Shown here piece after piece: positions 24,827-33,720 of a stretch of 64,000 bases of DNA. A program made the position numbers and the translations under genes. Numbering within the stretch: the first letter of the stretch is position 1; each line of letters begins with the position of its first letter. Source of the stretch: Telmatospirillum sp. GTDB taxonomy: Bacteria > Pseudomonadota > Alphaproteobacteria > CACIAM-22H2. The stretch is from NCBI GenBank assembly GCA_020248985.1, contig JADCGL010000022.1, forward strand, positions 1 through 64,000, given 5' to 3'. The notes under the pieces were generated by a model. The model was not told the DNA's origin. It saw nothing but the letters and a program-made list of their open reading frames with translations, and did no database searches.

Positions 24827-25126
24827 CTATTGCTGCAGAAACGGGCGCGCGGCCTGGACGGCCTCCGCACAGTTCGGATCAAGATCGGCCAAAACCGCTT
24901 CGATTCGGGTCGTGCCCATCCAGATCCGGGCAACGGTCGTGACAATCCAGCCCGGATCTGCAAGGCCTTTTTCCGCAAGGATCGGCCCGCCGCGCCGCGC
25001 GCAATCGCCGACTTGGCGCACGATTTCCTGCGGTGCGCGGGCCGCTGCGAGCTTTTCGCGCGCAACGGCCTCGAACGGCTCGACAAAGAAAATCGCAAAA
25101 ATCCAGGCAATCAAATCGACAAACAT
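24827..25126 (-). CDS. Small protein of unknown function with N-terminal hydrophobic helix
   Basis: 99 residues from ATG 25126, seven bases after AAAGGG. The start MFVDLIAWIFAIFFVEPF is a hydrophobic helix (membrane anchor or uncleaved signal). It is followed by a helical acidic/basic stretch, VAREKLAAARAPQEIVRQVGDCARRGG, and a C-terminal half with ILAEKGLADPGWIVTTVARIWMGTTRIEAVLADLDPNC. Codon usage and G/C at third positions fit a real gene, and nothing better fits on the other strand. No family is recognised. An alternative start 12 codons upstream would put charged residues before the helix. Divergent from the zeta-like gene. Confidence 0.6.
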   Translation of the reverse strand: MFVDLIAWIFAIFFVEPFEAVAREKLAAARAPQEIVRQVGDCARRGGPILAEKGLADPGWIVTTVARIWMGTTRIEAVLADLDPNCAEAVQAARPFLQQ

Positions 25127-25302
25127 GGCGGCCCTTTCGGCGGCGAACGGTTCGCCAGCCATTTGGGCAACGCCGACCCGTGCTGCAAGGGCAAAAAGGC
25201 ACCAGATTCAACGACTTCCATCTGTTGATTGGGGGCGGCTGTGACTCGGAATTTTCACATTGGCGCCCCAGGAAAGCCGAAATCGCCGGGCATCGTTCGG
25301 CC

Positions 25303-25554
25303 ATGGTCGATCTTCGCGAATTCACCTGCCCGCGCGCCCAAGCCCGCAATCGCCGCCTCGCTCTATGGGCCGGCCGCCAGCTCGGCTTCGTCGAGCCGTG
25401 GCTCGAGGCCTATGTGCAGGAGGTCATCACGGCCGACTATGCGTTGCCGGGCACGGAAGACGTGGTCGCAAAAATCGCGGCCGATTTCGCCGACCATGGT
25501 GTCGCGATCGAAGCCACCGCCATCCGCCAGCAAATCCGCCATCTCGGCGGCTGA
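25303..25554 (+). CDS. DUF1476 / ATPase-inhibitor-zeta-like protein, shortened at the N-terminus
   Basis: 83 residues. RNRRLALWAGRQLGFVEPWLEAYVQEVITADYALPGTEDV and IAADFADHGVAIEATAIRQQIRHL match the four-helix core of the alphaproteobacterial DUF1476 family, whose Paracoccus member (zeta) inhibits F1-ATPase. Normal members are ~100-110 residues and begin with a charged region (F-D-x-R-E-x-x-x-E-x-K-F-A-H-D) that carries the inhibitory function. Here only about 14 residues, MVDLREFTCPRAQA, precede the core. No upstream in-frame sequence resembles the missing part. Whether it still touches F1 (genes at 42.8-47.7 kb) is unknown. Its stop lies 6 bases from the convergent tctA stop. Confidence 0.7.
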   Translation: MVDLREFTCPRAQARNRRLALWAGRQLGFVEPWLEAYVQEVITADYALPGTEDVVAKIAADFADHGVAIEATAIRQQIRHLGG

Positions 25555-25560
25555 GCGTCG

Positions 25561-27060
25561 CTATTCGGCGAAGGCTTTTTCGCGCAAGCGCCGCAGCGAC
25601 GGGGCGAGCACGGCGACAAGCAAGACCACCGCCAGCGCAAGCAAGGCCGCACTGATCGGGCGCTCGATGAAGATCGCCGGATCGCCGCGCGACAGGCGCA
25701 TCGCACGGCGCAGATTTTCTTCCATCATCGGCCCGAGAATGAAACCCAGCAGCAGCGGTGCGGGCTCGCAGCCGAGCTTCACGAACAGATAGCCGAGCAC
25801 GCCGAAGCCGAGCGTGAGATAAACCTCGAAAACCGAGTTGTTCAGCGCATAAACGCCGATGCAGCAGAACACGAGGATCGCCGGATAGAGCAGCCGGTAG
25901 GGCACGCGCAGCAGCCGCACCCAAATGCCGACGAGCGGCAGATTGATCACGACCAGCATCAGATTGCCGACCCACATGCTGGCAACGAGGCCCCAGAACA
26001 GCGCGGGCTCGCGCGTCATCACTTGCGGGCCCGGCACGATGCCGTGGATCGCCATCGCCCCGATCATCAGCGCCATTACGGCGTTGGGCGGAATGCCGAG
26101 TGCCAGCATCGGAATGAACGAGGTCTGCGCACCCGCGTTGTTGGCGGACTCAGGCGCGGCAACGCCGGCCACCGCCCCTTTGCCGAAACGCGACGGATCT
26201 TTGGCAAGGCGCTTTTCGAGCGTGTAGGCGGCAAAGGCCGCGAGCAATGCGCCCCCGCCCGGCAGCACGCCCAGCACGGAACCCACGGCCGTCCCGCGCA
26301 GCACGGCCGGGACGGCTTCGCGGGCTTCGTCGCGCGTCGGCCACAGGCTGCCCATCTTGGCCATCGCGTCTCGCACGAAATGTTTTTCGAGCTGGACGGC
26401 GATTTCGGCGATCGCGAACAGGCCCATCGCCAAAGGCACAAAGCCGATGCCGTCCGAGAGTTCGGGAATGCCGAAGGTGAAACGCTGCGTGCCGGAATTG
26501 ACGTCGGTGCCGCACAGGCCGAGCAGCAGGCCCAGCACCGTCATCGCGATCGCTTTGGCGACCGAGCCGTGGGCGAGCACGATCGCGGCCACAAGCCCGA
26601 AGGCCATCAGCGAGAAATACTCGGCCGCTCCGAACAGCATCGCGAACTTGACCATCGCCGGGCTTGCGACCGCCACGATCAAGGTTGCGACCGTGCCCGC
26701 AAAAAACGACGCCAACGCCGCGATCGCAAGGGCGGCCCCGGCGCGCCCGCGCCGCGCCATCGCGAACCCGTCGAGGCACGTGACGACCGACGAAGATTCG
26801 CCCGGCATGTTGACGAGGATCGCCGTCGTCGAGCCGCCATACTGAGCACCGTAATAGATGCCGGCGAGCATGATGAGGGCGCCGACCGGCTCGAGCTGGA
26901 ACGTGATCGGCAGCAGCATCGCAATCGTGGCAACCGGCCCAATGCCGGGCAGCACACCGATCAACGTGCCGAGCAACGCGCCGAGCAGGCACCAAAACAG
27001 ATTGGCGGGCGTAAGCGCCACCGAGAAACCCAGCAGCAGCGGATCGAACAGTTCGCTCAT
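25561..27060 (-). CDS. tctA: Tripartite tricarboxylate transporter large permease TctA
   Basis: 499 residues, typical TctA size, with about ten to twelve membrane helices. Family motifs: GTLIGVLPGIGPVATIAMLLP near 33-53, IYYGAQYGGSTTAILVNMPGE, and the duplicated GSVLGVLPGGGALLAAFAAY in the second half. It is the channel subunit of a TTT uptake system driven by an ion gradient and fed by a periplasmic binding protein. ATGA overlap with tctB (27057-27060). Substrate likely a carboxylate, not readable from sequence. Confidence 0.94.
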   Translation of the reverse strand: MSELFDPLLLGFSVALTPANLFWCLLGALLGTLIGVLPGIGPVATIAMLLPITFQLEPVGALIMLAGIYYGAQYGGSTTAILVNMPGESSSVVTCLDGFAMARRGRAGAALAIAALASFFAGTVATLIVAVASPAMVKFAMLFGAAEYFSLMAFGLVAAIVLAHGSVAKAIAMTVLGLLLGLCGTDVNSGTQRFTFGIPELSDGIGFVPLAMGLFAIAEIAVQLEKHFVRDAMAKMGSLWPTRDEAREAVPAVLRGTAVGSVLGVLPGGGALLAAFAAYTLEKRLAKDPSRFGKGAVAGVAAPESANNAGAQTSFIPMLALGIPPNAVMALMIGAMAIHGIVPGPQVMTREPALFWGLVASMWVGNLMLVVINLPLVGIWVRLLRVPYRLLYPAILVFCCIGVYALNNSVFEVYLTLGFGVLGYLFVKLGCEPAPLLLGFILGPMMEENLRRAMRLSRGDPAIFIERPISAALLALAVVLLVAVLAPSLRRLREKAFAE

Positions 27061-27506
27061 CGCGGAACCAGCGGGATCGGCAATCCCAGCCCAAGCACGA
27101 AGATGCAGGCCCCCGCCGCCGCCAACCCGCCGCCGAGCAAGATCACCTCGCGCCAGCGATAGGGCCGCTCGGCCAGGCGTGCAACCGCAACGCATGCCGC
27201 AATCGCGACCACAAGCCCGCCGCGCTCGAGCAGCAGCGCAAATGCCGCAACGCCGAGCAGTAGGAACAGCAGCGGGCGCGCGTCGCTTTGCGGCAGGGCG
27301 TCGGCGTCGCGCGCAAAAAAGCCCGCCACTGCGATCGCAGCGCCCAACGCGACAAGGCCCCAGCCCAAGCCTGTCGGCACGAAGCCGGCACCCATGCGCG
27401 TCGGCGTGCCGTAGGGATAGTCGGCCGCCAGCCAAATCGCGGCCGCACCGAACGCGGCGAACAGCAGTCCGGCCAGCGTTTCGGCGCGGTTCAGGCGGTC
27501 AAACAC
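27057..27506 (-). CDS. tctB: Tripartite tricarboxylate transporter small permease TctB
   Basis: 149 residues with four predicted helices: ~13-30, ~45-65, ~78-105 split by a short loop, and ~120-145. ETLAGLLFAAFGAAAIWLA and YPYGTPTRMGAGFVPTGLGWGLVALG (the Y-x-x-G-T...R-M-G-x-G-F-x-P motif) are diagnostic of TctB. It pairs with TctA in the membrane. The gene follows tctC directly and overlaps tctA by four bases, giving the order tctC-tctB-tctA. Confidence 0.93.
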   Translation of the reverse strand: MFDRLNRAETLAGLLFAAFGAAAIWLAADYPYGTPTRMGAGFVPTGLGWGLVALGAAIAVAGFFARDADALPQSDARPLLFLLLGVAAFALLLERGGLVVAIAACVAVARLAERPYRWREVILLGGGLAAAGACIFVLGLGLPIPLVPR

Positions 27507-28481
27507 TCAATCGATCCGCGCACCCGACAAGCGGACAATTTCACGATATTTGGCGTGCTCGGCCGCAACGAAGCGGCCGAACTCGGCGGGCGTGTTGCCG
27601 ACCGGCACGACCGCAAGGCGTGCGAGCCGCTCGACTGTGGCTGGATCTTTGAGCGCGGCGATGGCGGCGTCCGCAAGACGGGTTACGATTTCGGCCGGCA
27701 CGCCCGCCGGCACGAAAATGCCGAACCACGTGCTGATGTCGAAGCCAGGAATGCCGGCCTCGGCCATCGTCGGCACGTTGGGGACTTGGGAATTTCGCTG
27801 CGGCGTGGTGACGGCAAGGGCGCGCACGCGGCCCGCCTCGATCTGCGGAAAGGCGTTGGCGAGATTGTCGAACGTGAATTGCGTCTCGCCCGACAGCAGC
27901 GCGTTCAATTGCGGGGCACCGCCCTGATACGGGATGTGCTCGATCGGCACGCCGATGCGGTCTGCGAACAAAGCGCCGGCGAGATGCCCGCCACTGCCGT
28001 TGCCGCCCGAGCCGTAATTGAAGGCTTTTGGATTGGCGCGAATGTCGCGCGCGAGTTCCTGCACGTTTGTCGCCTTCACCGACGGGCCGACGATCAGAAT
28101 GTTCGGCACGTCGCCGATCTGCGTAATCGGCGCCAGGTCTTTAAGCGGGTCGAACGGCATGCGCGCATAGAGATGCGGATTGACCGCGTGCGTCGAGAGC
28201 GCTCCCATCACCATGGTGTAGCCGTCAGGTGCTGACTTGGCCACGAGATCGGCGCCGACATTGCCGCCGGCGCCGGGGCGGTTCTCGACCACAACCGGCT
28301 GGCTCAGCAACACGGTCATGCGATCGGCAACCGCGCGCGCCGAAACGTCGAGCGAACCGCCCGGCGGGAACGGCACGACAAAGCGGATCGGCCGGTTGGG
28401 GAAGCTCTGCGCAAAAGCGGCAGACGGCAGCAACGCAGCAGCCGCAACGGCGGCCAGAACATGACGACGCGACATTTCCAT
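27507..28481 (-). CDS. tctC: TTT-family (Bug-type) periplasmic solute-binding protein TctC
   Basis: 324 residues. MEMSRRHVLAAVAAAALLPSAAFAQ is a signal peptide with a twin-Arg just before the hydrophobic core, so Tat export is possible. The mature part begins SFPNRPIRFVVPFPPGGSLDVSAR and contains VVENRPGAGGNVGADLVAK, HIPYQGGAPQLNALLSGE, and PTMAEAGIPGFDISTWFGIFVPAG: all conserved Bug/TctC blocks that clamp a dicarboxylate through two water-bridged loops. It delivers a carboxylate to TctAB. TTCGAGGAGAACGCC gives the ribosome site. The 99-base gap before ftsK shows only a weak long-loop stem (TTCGCCT...AGGCGAA). Confidence 0.93.
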   Translation of the reverse strand: MEMSRRHVLAAVAAAALLPSAAFAQSFPNRPIRFVVPFPPGGSLDVSARAVADRMTVLLSQPVVVENRPGAGGNVGADLVAKSAPDGYTMVMGALSTHAVNPHLYARMPFDPLKDLAPITQIGDVPNILIVGPSVKATNVQELARDIRANPKAFNYGSGGNGSGGHLAGALFADRIGVPIEHIPYQGGAPQLNALLSGETQFTFDNLANAFPQIEAGRVRALAVTTPQRNSQVPNVPTMAEAGIPGFDISTWFGIFVPAGVPAEIVTRLADAAIAALKDPATVERLARLAVVPVGNTPAEFGRFVAAEHAKYREIVRLSGARID

Positions 28482-28580
28482 GGGGGGCGTTCTCCTCGAA
28501 AAGACAGACAGGTCCGCAAAGGCGTTGGTTCGCCTGCTGGACCTAGATGGGATTAGTTTAGGCGAAACGGCGCCGAGCCG

Positions 28581-31007
28581 TCACCCGGCATATTCGCCCT
28601 TTGGCGCGAGCACTTCGCGCTTGCCGACATGGTTGGCGGCACTGACCACGCCGTCCGCCTCCATGCGTTCGACGATGCGGGCGGCCCGGTTGTAGCCGAT
28701 CTGCAGATGGCGCTGGATGAAGCTCGTCGAGCATTTGCGCTCGCGTGCGACAAGGGCGATGGCCTGGTCGTAGAGCGCGTCGCCGCTGCCCTCCCCGCCT
28801 TCGCCGCCGCTGGCCCCGCCTTCGCCCAAGGCCGCCGCCATGTCGCCTTCGGCGTCTTCGGTCACTTCTTCGATATAGGCGGGTTCGCCTTGCGCCTTCA
28901 GATGCTGCACCACGTGCTCGACCTCGCGGTCCGACACGAACGGCCCGTGCACGCGCGTGATGCGCCCGCCGCCGGCCATATAGAGCATGTCGCCCTGGCC
29001 CAGCAGTTGCTCGGCCCCCTGCTCGCCCAGGATCGTGCGGCTGTCGATCTTGCTCGTAACCTGGAACGAGATGCGCGTCGGGAAGTTCGCTTTGATGGTG
29101 CCGGTAATGACATCGACTGACGGGCGCTGCGTCGCCATCAGGATATGGATGCCGGCTGCGCGCGCCATCTGGGCCAAGCGCTGCACGGCCCATTCGACCT
29201 CTTTGCCCGCGACGAGCATGAGGTCCGCCATTTCGTCGACGACCACGACGATGAACGGCAACGGAGTCGTATCAAGCGGCTGGTCTTCGAACACGGGCTT
29301 GCCCGCCTCGTCGAAGCCGGTCTGCACTTTGCGCGTGAGCGACTCGCCGTTTTTCTTGGCATCTGCGAGGCGCTGGTTGTAGCCGGCAATATTGCGCACG
29401 CCGAGCTTCGACATGGCGCGGTAGCGCGTTTCCATCTCGCGCACGGTCCATTTGAGCGCGACGACCGCCTTTTTGGGATCGGTCACGACCGGCGACAGAA
29501 GATGCGGGATGCCGTCATAGACCGAAAGTTCGATCATCTTGGGATCGATCATGATGAAGCGGCATTCGGCGGGCGACATTTTGTAGAGCAGCGACAGGAT
29601 CATCGTGTTGATCGCGACCGACTTGCCCGAGCCCGTCGTGCCCGCGATCAAGAGATGCGGCATGCGCGCGAGATCGACGATGATCGGCCCGCCGCCGATG
29701 TCGCGACCCAGCACGAGGCTCAAGCCCGGCTGCTTGTCCTCAAAGGTCTGTTCCAGAAGGTCGCGCAGGAACACGGTCTGGCGCTCGGCATTGGGGAGTT
29801 CGATGCCGATCACGTTGCGCCCAGGCACCACCGCCACGCGCACGGCAAGCGCCGACATCGAGCGCGCAATGTCGTCGGCCAAGCCCACCACGCGCGCGGC
29901 CTTGGTGCCGGGGGCAGGTTCGAGTTCGTAGAGGGTGACGACCGGCCCCGGACGCACCTTCACAATTTGTCCTTTGACGCCGTAATCGTCGAGCACGCCT
30001 TCGAGCAGGCGCGCATTCTGCGCCAAAGCGCTTTCGTCGATCGCGATCAGCTTCATCGCTTTGGGCTTGGCCAAGAGTTCGATCGACGGCGCTTGGTATT
30101 CGCCCTGCACGGCCAGATCGAGATTGGCTTGTTTGGGCTTTTTCTTGGCTTCGGGCTTCGCTTTTTCGGGCAGCACTGCGCGCTCGACGAGTTCGGCGGG
30201 CGTGGGGCGCGGCTTCTCAGGCACGACCGGCGCCAATTCGGGTTCGGGATCCGGGCTGCCGTCGAGCGAGGGCTCGAACCGGTCGCGTTTGAGCTCTTCT
30301 TTTTCGCGCGCGCGCGCCTTGGCGGGATCGCCACGACGCAGCTTGGCGACCAAAGCCGCCGTCGCAATGTAGAAGGCGGCCGTCGTTTTGGCGGCCATGC
30401 GCGCAACCCACGCACTGGCGATCGCGGCCGTGCGATACTCGCCCCAGGTGATGGCGAGCACGAAAACGAAAGCGAGCATCGCAACGCCGGCGACCATCAT
30501 GGCCAACATGTCGGCGCCGCGGCCGAAATCCGCACCCAGATCGAGCATCGCCGCCAGGAACAGGCGCCCGACCACACCGCCCAACCCCAGATCGAGCGGA
30601 TGCTGCCAGCCCGCCGGCGCTGTCCAGGTCGACAGGGCCATGGCAGCCAACAGCACGCATGCGGGCAGCAGCGCGATGCGCAGCCACCAGAGCGGCAGAT
30701 TGCGCGCGCGCATCAAGCGCCAGCCCCACGCGGCCAGCGACACAGGCAGCAGCGCTGCCGCAATGCCCAAGGTTTGCAGCATCAGGTCGGCGGCGATGGC
30801 GCCCGGCATCCCGAGCAGATTGGCCGGGCGCAGATCGTTGGCATTGCTCAGGCTCGGATCGCCTGGCGCATAGGTCACCATCGCGGCAGCCAGCAAAACG
30901 CCGACAGCGACGAGGGCAAACCCGGCGATTTCAGCAAGGCGCTTGCGCACGAATGCGCCCGCACCGTCGGGGAAAAGGCCTGTGGAAATGCGCGACGCGA
31001 TCGCCAT
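28581..31007 (-). CDS. ftsK: DNA translocase FtsK
   Basis: 808 residues. Four N-terminal helices (~25-45, ~80-97, ~108-128, ~165-188) anchor it at the septum; residues ~220-320 are a charged linker. The motor has Walker [14 protein letters not shown] at 456-468 and Walker [14 protein letters not shown], with the RecA-like core ending in [13 protein letters not shown]. The C-terminal gamma winged helix ([26 protein letters not shown] and so on) reads KOPS and contacts XerD. It pumps chromosome dimers during division; xerC is elsewhere in the window (50.8 kb). The linker is short compared with E. coli FtsK (1329 residues) but normal for alphaproteobacteria. Confidence 0.95.
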   Translation of the reverse strand: MAIASRISTGLFPDGAGAFVRKRLAEIAGFALVAVGVLLAAAMVTYAPGDPSLSNANDLRPANLLGMPGAIAADLMLQTLGIAAALLPVSLAAWGWRLMRARNLPLWWLRIALLPACVLLAAMALSTWTAPAGWQHPLDLGLGGVVGRLFLAAMLDLGADFGRGADMLAMMVAGVAMLAFVFVLAITWGEYRTAAIASAWVARMAAKTTAAFYIATAALVAKLRRGDPAKARAREKEELKRDRFEPSLDGSPDPEPELAPVVPEKPRPTPAELVERAVLPEKAKPEAKKKPKQANLDLAVQGEYQAPSIELLAKPKAMKLIAIDESALAQNARLLEGVLDDYGVKGQIVKVRPGPVVTLYELEPAPGTKAARVVGLADDIARSMSALAVRVAVVPGRNVIGIELPNAERQTVFLRDLLEQTFEDKQPGLSLVLGRDIGGGPIIVDLARMPHLLIAGTTGSGKSVAINTMILSLLYKMSPAECRFIMIDPKMIELSVYDGIPHLLSPVVTDPKKAVVALKWTVREMETRYRAMSKLGVRNIAGYNQRLADAKKNGESLTRKVQTGFDEAGKPVFEDQPLDTTPLPFIVVVVDEMADLMLVAGKEVEWAVQRLAQMARAAGIHILMATQRPSVDVITGTIKANFPTRISFQVTSKIDSRTILGEQGAEQLLGQGDMLYMAGGGRITRVHGPFVSDREVEHVVQHLKAQGEPAYIEEVTEDAEGDMAAALGEGGASGGEGGEGSGDALYDQAIALVARERKCSTSFIQRHLQIGYNRAARIVERMEADGVVSAANHVGKREVLAPKGEYAG

Positions 31008-31019
31008 GGCAGGATTCCT

Positions 31020-32228
31020 CTAGAGCAAAGTCGCAATGCGGCTCAATGCGCGCTCGACCGTGTCGAGATCGTGCACGAGCGCAATTCGAATGAAGGGGGC
31101 GCCGATATTGCGCCCGTCGGGTTCGTTTTTGGCGATGTAGCGGCCGGGCAGCACTTTAATCGCCGCCTCGCTCCACAAACGGCGCGTGGCGGCTTCGCCG
31201 TCGCCGACCTCGATCCACAAGAACATGCCGGCCTGCGGCGCGTAGAAGCCTTTATGGCCGCCGAGCAAGCGGGCGGCCGCATCGAACTTGGCTTTGTAGC
31301 GCGCGCGGTTTTCGACCACGTGCGCTTCATCGCGCCACAGAGCGGCGGACGCCAGCTGCATGGGTACGGGCGTTGCGGCACACGAATAGCTGCGCAGGCG
31401 ATTGAGCGTTGCGATGTCGCCAGGCGTACCGACGGCAAAGCCCGAGCGCATGCCGGCCGCCGAGCTGCGCTTCGACAGCGTGTGGAAGCACATGACATTG
31501 TCGAGCGCATGGCCCTTGGGCCCGCGCCCCAGCGCGTAGGCGACTTCGACGCCGCCCGGCGGAGCTGCATCGCCGTAATAGAGCTCGCTGTAGCACTCGT
31601 CCATAACGAGCAGGAAGTCGTGCTCGCGCGCAAGGCCGATGGCTTTTTCGATATAGGCCGTCGACGCAACCGCCCCTTCGGGATTGCTCGGCGAGCACAG
31701 ATAGAAGATCGCCGTGCGCGCCAGCGTGTCGGCCGGAATCGCGTCGAGATCCGGCAGGAAGCCCGTTTCGCGCGTGGCCGGCAGATAGACGGGTTCGGCC
31801 CCGGCCATCACGGCAGCGCCGTAATAGACCTGATAAAGCGGATTGGGCATCAAGGCGACGGGCGTCTTTCCGCTTTTGTGGCGGCCGACGGCCATAAGCG
31901 CAACCACGAACAGGCCTTCGCGCGCACCGGCGATCGAGGTCACTTGCGACGCACGATCGATGGTCTGGGGGGCAAGCTTGTAGCGTCGTTCGAGCCAGGC
32001 AGCGAGCGCCTCGCGCAGCTCCGGGATGCCGGGCTGCGAGGGATAGGCATTCCACCTGTCGGCATGCTGGGCGACGATTTCGGCGGCAAAGGCCGGCGGC
32101 TGGTGCTGCGGATCGCCGATCGACATCGCCAAAGGTGCTTCATTGGCGCGCGGGTTCACATCAGCAATCAGGCCCGCCAGGCGCGTAAAGGGGTAGTCGT
32201 TGAGTTGGGCCAGCCGTTCGTTCAGCAT
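31020..32228 (-). CDS. PLP-dependent class I/II aminotransferase (DapC-like)
   Basis: 402 residues. Fold-type I aminotransferase: NAYPSQPGIPELREALAAWLERR (substrate loop), TSIAGAREGLFVVALM (PLP phosphate site), YLCSPSNPEGAVAS (Asn-Pro), LLVMDECYSELYYGD (Asp), and HTLSKRSSAAGMRSGF with the Schiff-base Lys. The C-terminal APFIRIALVHD carries the Arg that binds the substrate carboxylate. It resembles the N-succinyl-diaminopimelate aminotransferase (DapC) branch more than AspC, which would place it in lysine/peptidoglycan synthesis. That assignment is from overall similarity and is not certain. Its stop is 12 bases from the ftsK start, so they may share a transcript. Confidence 0.85.
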   Translation of the reverse strand: MLNERLAQLNDYPFTRLAGLIADVNPRANEAPLAMSIGDPQHQPPAFAAEIVAQHADRWNAYPSQPGIPELREALAAWLERRYKLAPQTIDRASQVTSIAGAREGLFVVALMAVGRHKSGKTPVALMPNPLYQVYYGAAVMAGAEPVYLPATRETGFLPDLDAIPADTLARTAIFYLCSPSNPEGAVASTAYIEKAIGLAREHDFLLVMDECYSELYYGDAAPPGGVEVAYALGRGPKGHALDNVMCFHTLSKRSSAAGMRSGFAVGTPGDIATLNRLRSYSCAATPVPMQLASAALWRDEAHVVENRARYKAKFDAAARLLGGHKGFYAPQAGMFLWIEVGDGEAATRRLWSEAAIKVLPGRYIAKNEPDGRNIGAPFIRIALVHDLDTVERALSRIATLL

Positions 32229-32576
32229 TGCAAACCAGTTATTTGAGGGAACCTACAAGATTTTGCGCAACAGGCCGTACATAAGCACCCGCAAAGATGC
32301 AGGTACAAAGATGAAACAACAATAACCCGGCGACTCTTAAAGCACAAGATTAAGAGACTGCGACCTACTCGTCCTAGCGGCTCGTTTCGATGTTCCCCAC
32401 GAAATACCCGAGTCGCCTCGATTCGTTAGGCAAGCTGAAAACGTAGACAGAACAAATCGTGGCAACGGATTGAAATTGGCCATCTTTGCCAATTTTTTGT
32501 GCAGTGCCGCAGAGCACTAATTCTAGGGGGTCAGGATTGTCGAGAAATTGGCGGCAATTTGTGGGAAAAGACCGGC
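32229..32576. other. 348-base intergenic region with structured RNA candidate
   Basis: No protein gene is supported. The left part must hold the promoter of the minus-strand aminotransferase and the right end the ribosome site (GTGGGAAAAGACC) of the plus-strand glycosyltransferase. Between them lies strongly structured sequence ending in a plus-strand terminator, listed separately. Confidence 0.6.
32334..32498 (+). ncRNA. Candidate structured RNA with rho-independent terminator
   Basis: Three structured elements lie in order on the plus strand. CTCTTAA-AGCACAAGA-TTAAGAG (32334-32356) is a perfect 7-base dyad. Next comes a nested fold in about 32373-32440 in which CCTA, GCGGCTCG and TTTCG pair with CGAAA, CGAGTCGC and TTAGG. 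Last is the terminator AAATTGGC-CATCTTT-GCCAATTT plus TTT (32473-32498). No plus-strand protein gene ends before this terminator, so it fits either a small RNA or an attenuating leader of the glycosyltransferase gene 79 bases downstream. No match to 6S, SRP RNA, tmRNA or a riboswitch was recognised. Confidence 0.45.
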
Positions 32577-33719
32577 ATGAAAATTCTGTTCGTATTGCAT
32601 GACGGCGACCTCGGCGGGGCGACGACGCCTGTGCTTGAAACGATCGATGCGCTGGCGGGCAAAGATTTTTCGTTTGCCGCCCTCGTGCCGCAGCCGGGAA
32701 GCGTGTCGGCCGCCCTGACCCAGCGCGGCGTGCCGTGGAAAGCGCTGCCCTTGCCGCTCTGGACGTCGACCAAAGGGCGGCGGCGCTTTCGCAATATCTG
32801 GGACAGCTGGAAGGCAATCCCCGCCGTCGTCAATGCTGTGCGCGCGATCGCCCCTGATCTCGTGCTGTCCAATTCCGCGACGATCGGGCTCGGCAGCATG
32901 GCCGCCGCCCATCTCGGCATCCGGCATGTCTGGTGGCTGCAGGAATTCGTGTGGGAGGACCACCAGCTCGCCTTCGATTTCGGATGGAAGCTGACGGGCT
33001 GGCTGATGGACCAGCGCAGCGTGCTGGCCTTGGTCCCGTCCAAAGCGATCGCGGACAAATGGGCGCCCTATATCGGGCCGCACAAACAAGTGCGGATCGA
33101 CTACCACATCAAAGACCAGCCGCGTTTCGCCGAAGCACCGGCCTTCAATCCGGCGGGCGCCTTCCATCTGGTGCTGGCGGGCTCGCTCAACCCGCAAAAA
33201 GGCCAGATGGACGCGATCGACGCAATGGGGCGGCTGCATACGCGCAATGTGCATCTGCATCTTTTCGGCACCGGCGGGCGCGGCTATGCCGCGCGGCTGC
33301 GCGCGCGCGCCGAAACGCTGGGCCTCAACGAACAAGTGCATTTCCACGGCCATGTCGAGGGTGTTGCCGCACGCTTGCGAAAGGCCAATGCGATCCTGAT
33401 TACCTCCCGCTGCGAAGGGCTCGGTCGCATCACGATCGAAGCGATGCGCTCGGGCGTGCCGATCGTGGCGACCGATGCGGGGGGCATCCCCGAGCTCATC
33501 GAGAATGGACGCAAGGGCATCCTCTATCCGCCCGGCGATGCGGCGGCGCTCGCCGAAGCGATCGAACATCTGATCGCAAGTCCGCAATATGCGGCAGGCC
33601 TCGGCGCCGCCGCACGGCAATGGGCGAGCCAGCACTACGGTGCCGAGCAATTCGCCCAGGCGATCGAAGCGGCCCTGCGGCGGGCCGAAGCCACCGATAC
33701 AGCGCCCCGCACGAGGTAA
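32577..33719 (+). CDS. GT4-family glycosyltransferase
   Basis: 380 residues from ATG 32577. MKILFVLHDGDLGGATTPVLETIDAL is a GT-B opening with the G-G loop. FHLVLAGSLNPQKGQMDAIDAM begins the donor half, and SRCEGLGRITIEAMRSGVPIVATDAGGIPE carries the E-x7-E motif. It differs from the other glycosyltransferases here in sequence and lies one base before the MsbA-like gene, so the pair is co-transcribed; it may build the glycolipid that the exporter moves. Acceptor unknown. Confidence 0.88.
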   Translation: MKILFVLHDGDLGGATTPVLETIDALAGKDFSFAALVPQPGSVSAALTQRGVPWKALPLPLWTSTKGRRRFRNIWDSWKAIPAVVNAVRAIAPDLVLSNSATIGLGSMAAAHLGIRHVWWLQEFVWEDHQLAFDFGWKLTGWLMDQRSVLALVPSKAIADKWAPYIGPHKQVRIDYHIKDQPRFAEAPAFNPAGAFHLVLAGSLNPQKGQMDAIDAMGRLHTRNVHLHLFGTGGRGYAARLRARAETLGLNEQVHFHGHVEGVAARLRKANAILITSRCEGLGRITIEAMRSGVPIVATDAGGIPELIENGRKGILYPPGDAAALAEAIEHLIASPQYAAGLGAAARQWASQHYGAEQFAQAIEAALRRAEATDTAPRTR

Positions 33720-33720
33720 C

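Noticed and set aside
28528-28565. TTCGCCT...AGGCGAA stem as ftsK upstream/tctC terminator
   Set aside because: The 24-base loop and lack of a U tract make it a poor terminator.
29145-32246. 1033-codon plus-strand frame opposite ftsK and the aminotransferase
   Set aside because: Spans two convincing genes in antisense, Arg/His/Gly-rich with no family features; an artefact of high GC.
32334-32498. 6S RNA, SRP RNA or tmRNA
   Set aside because: None of the hallmark sequences (SRP GGAAG tetraloop region, tmRNA tRNA-like ends, 6S long closing stem with central bubble) is visible.
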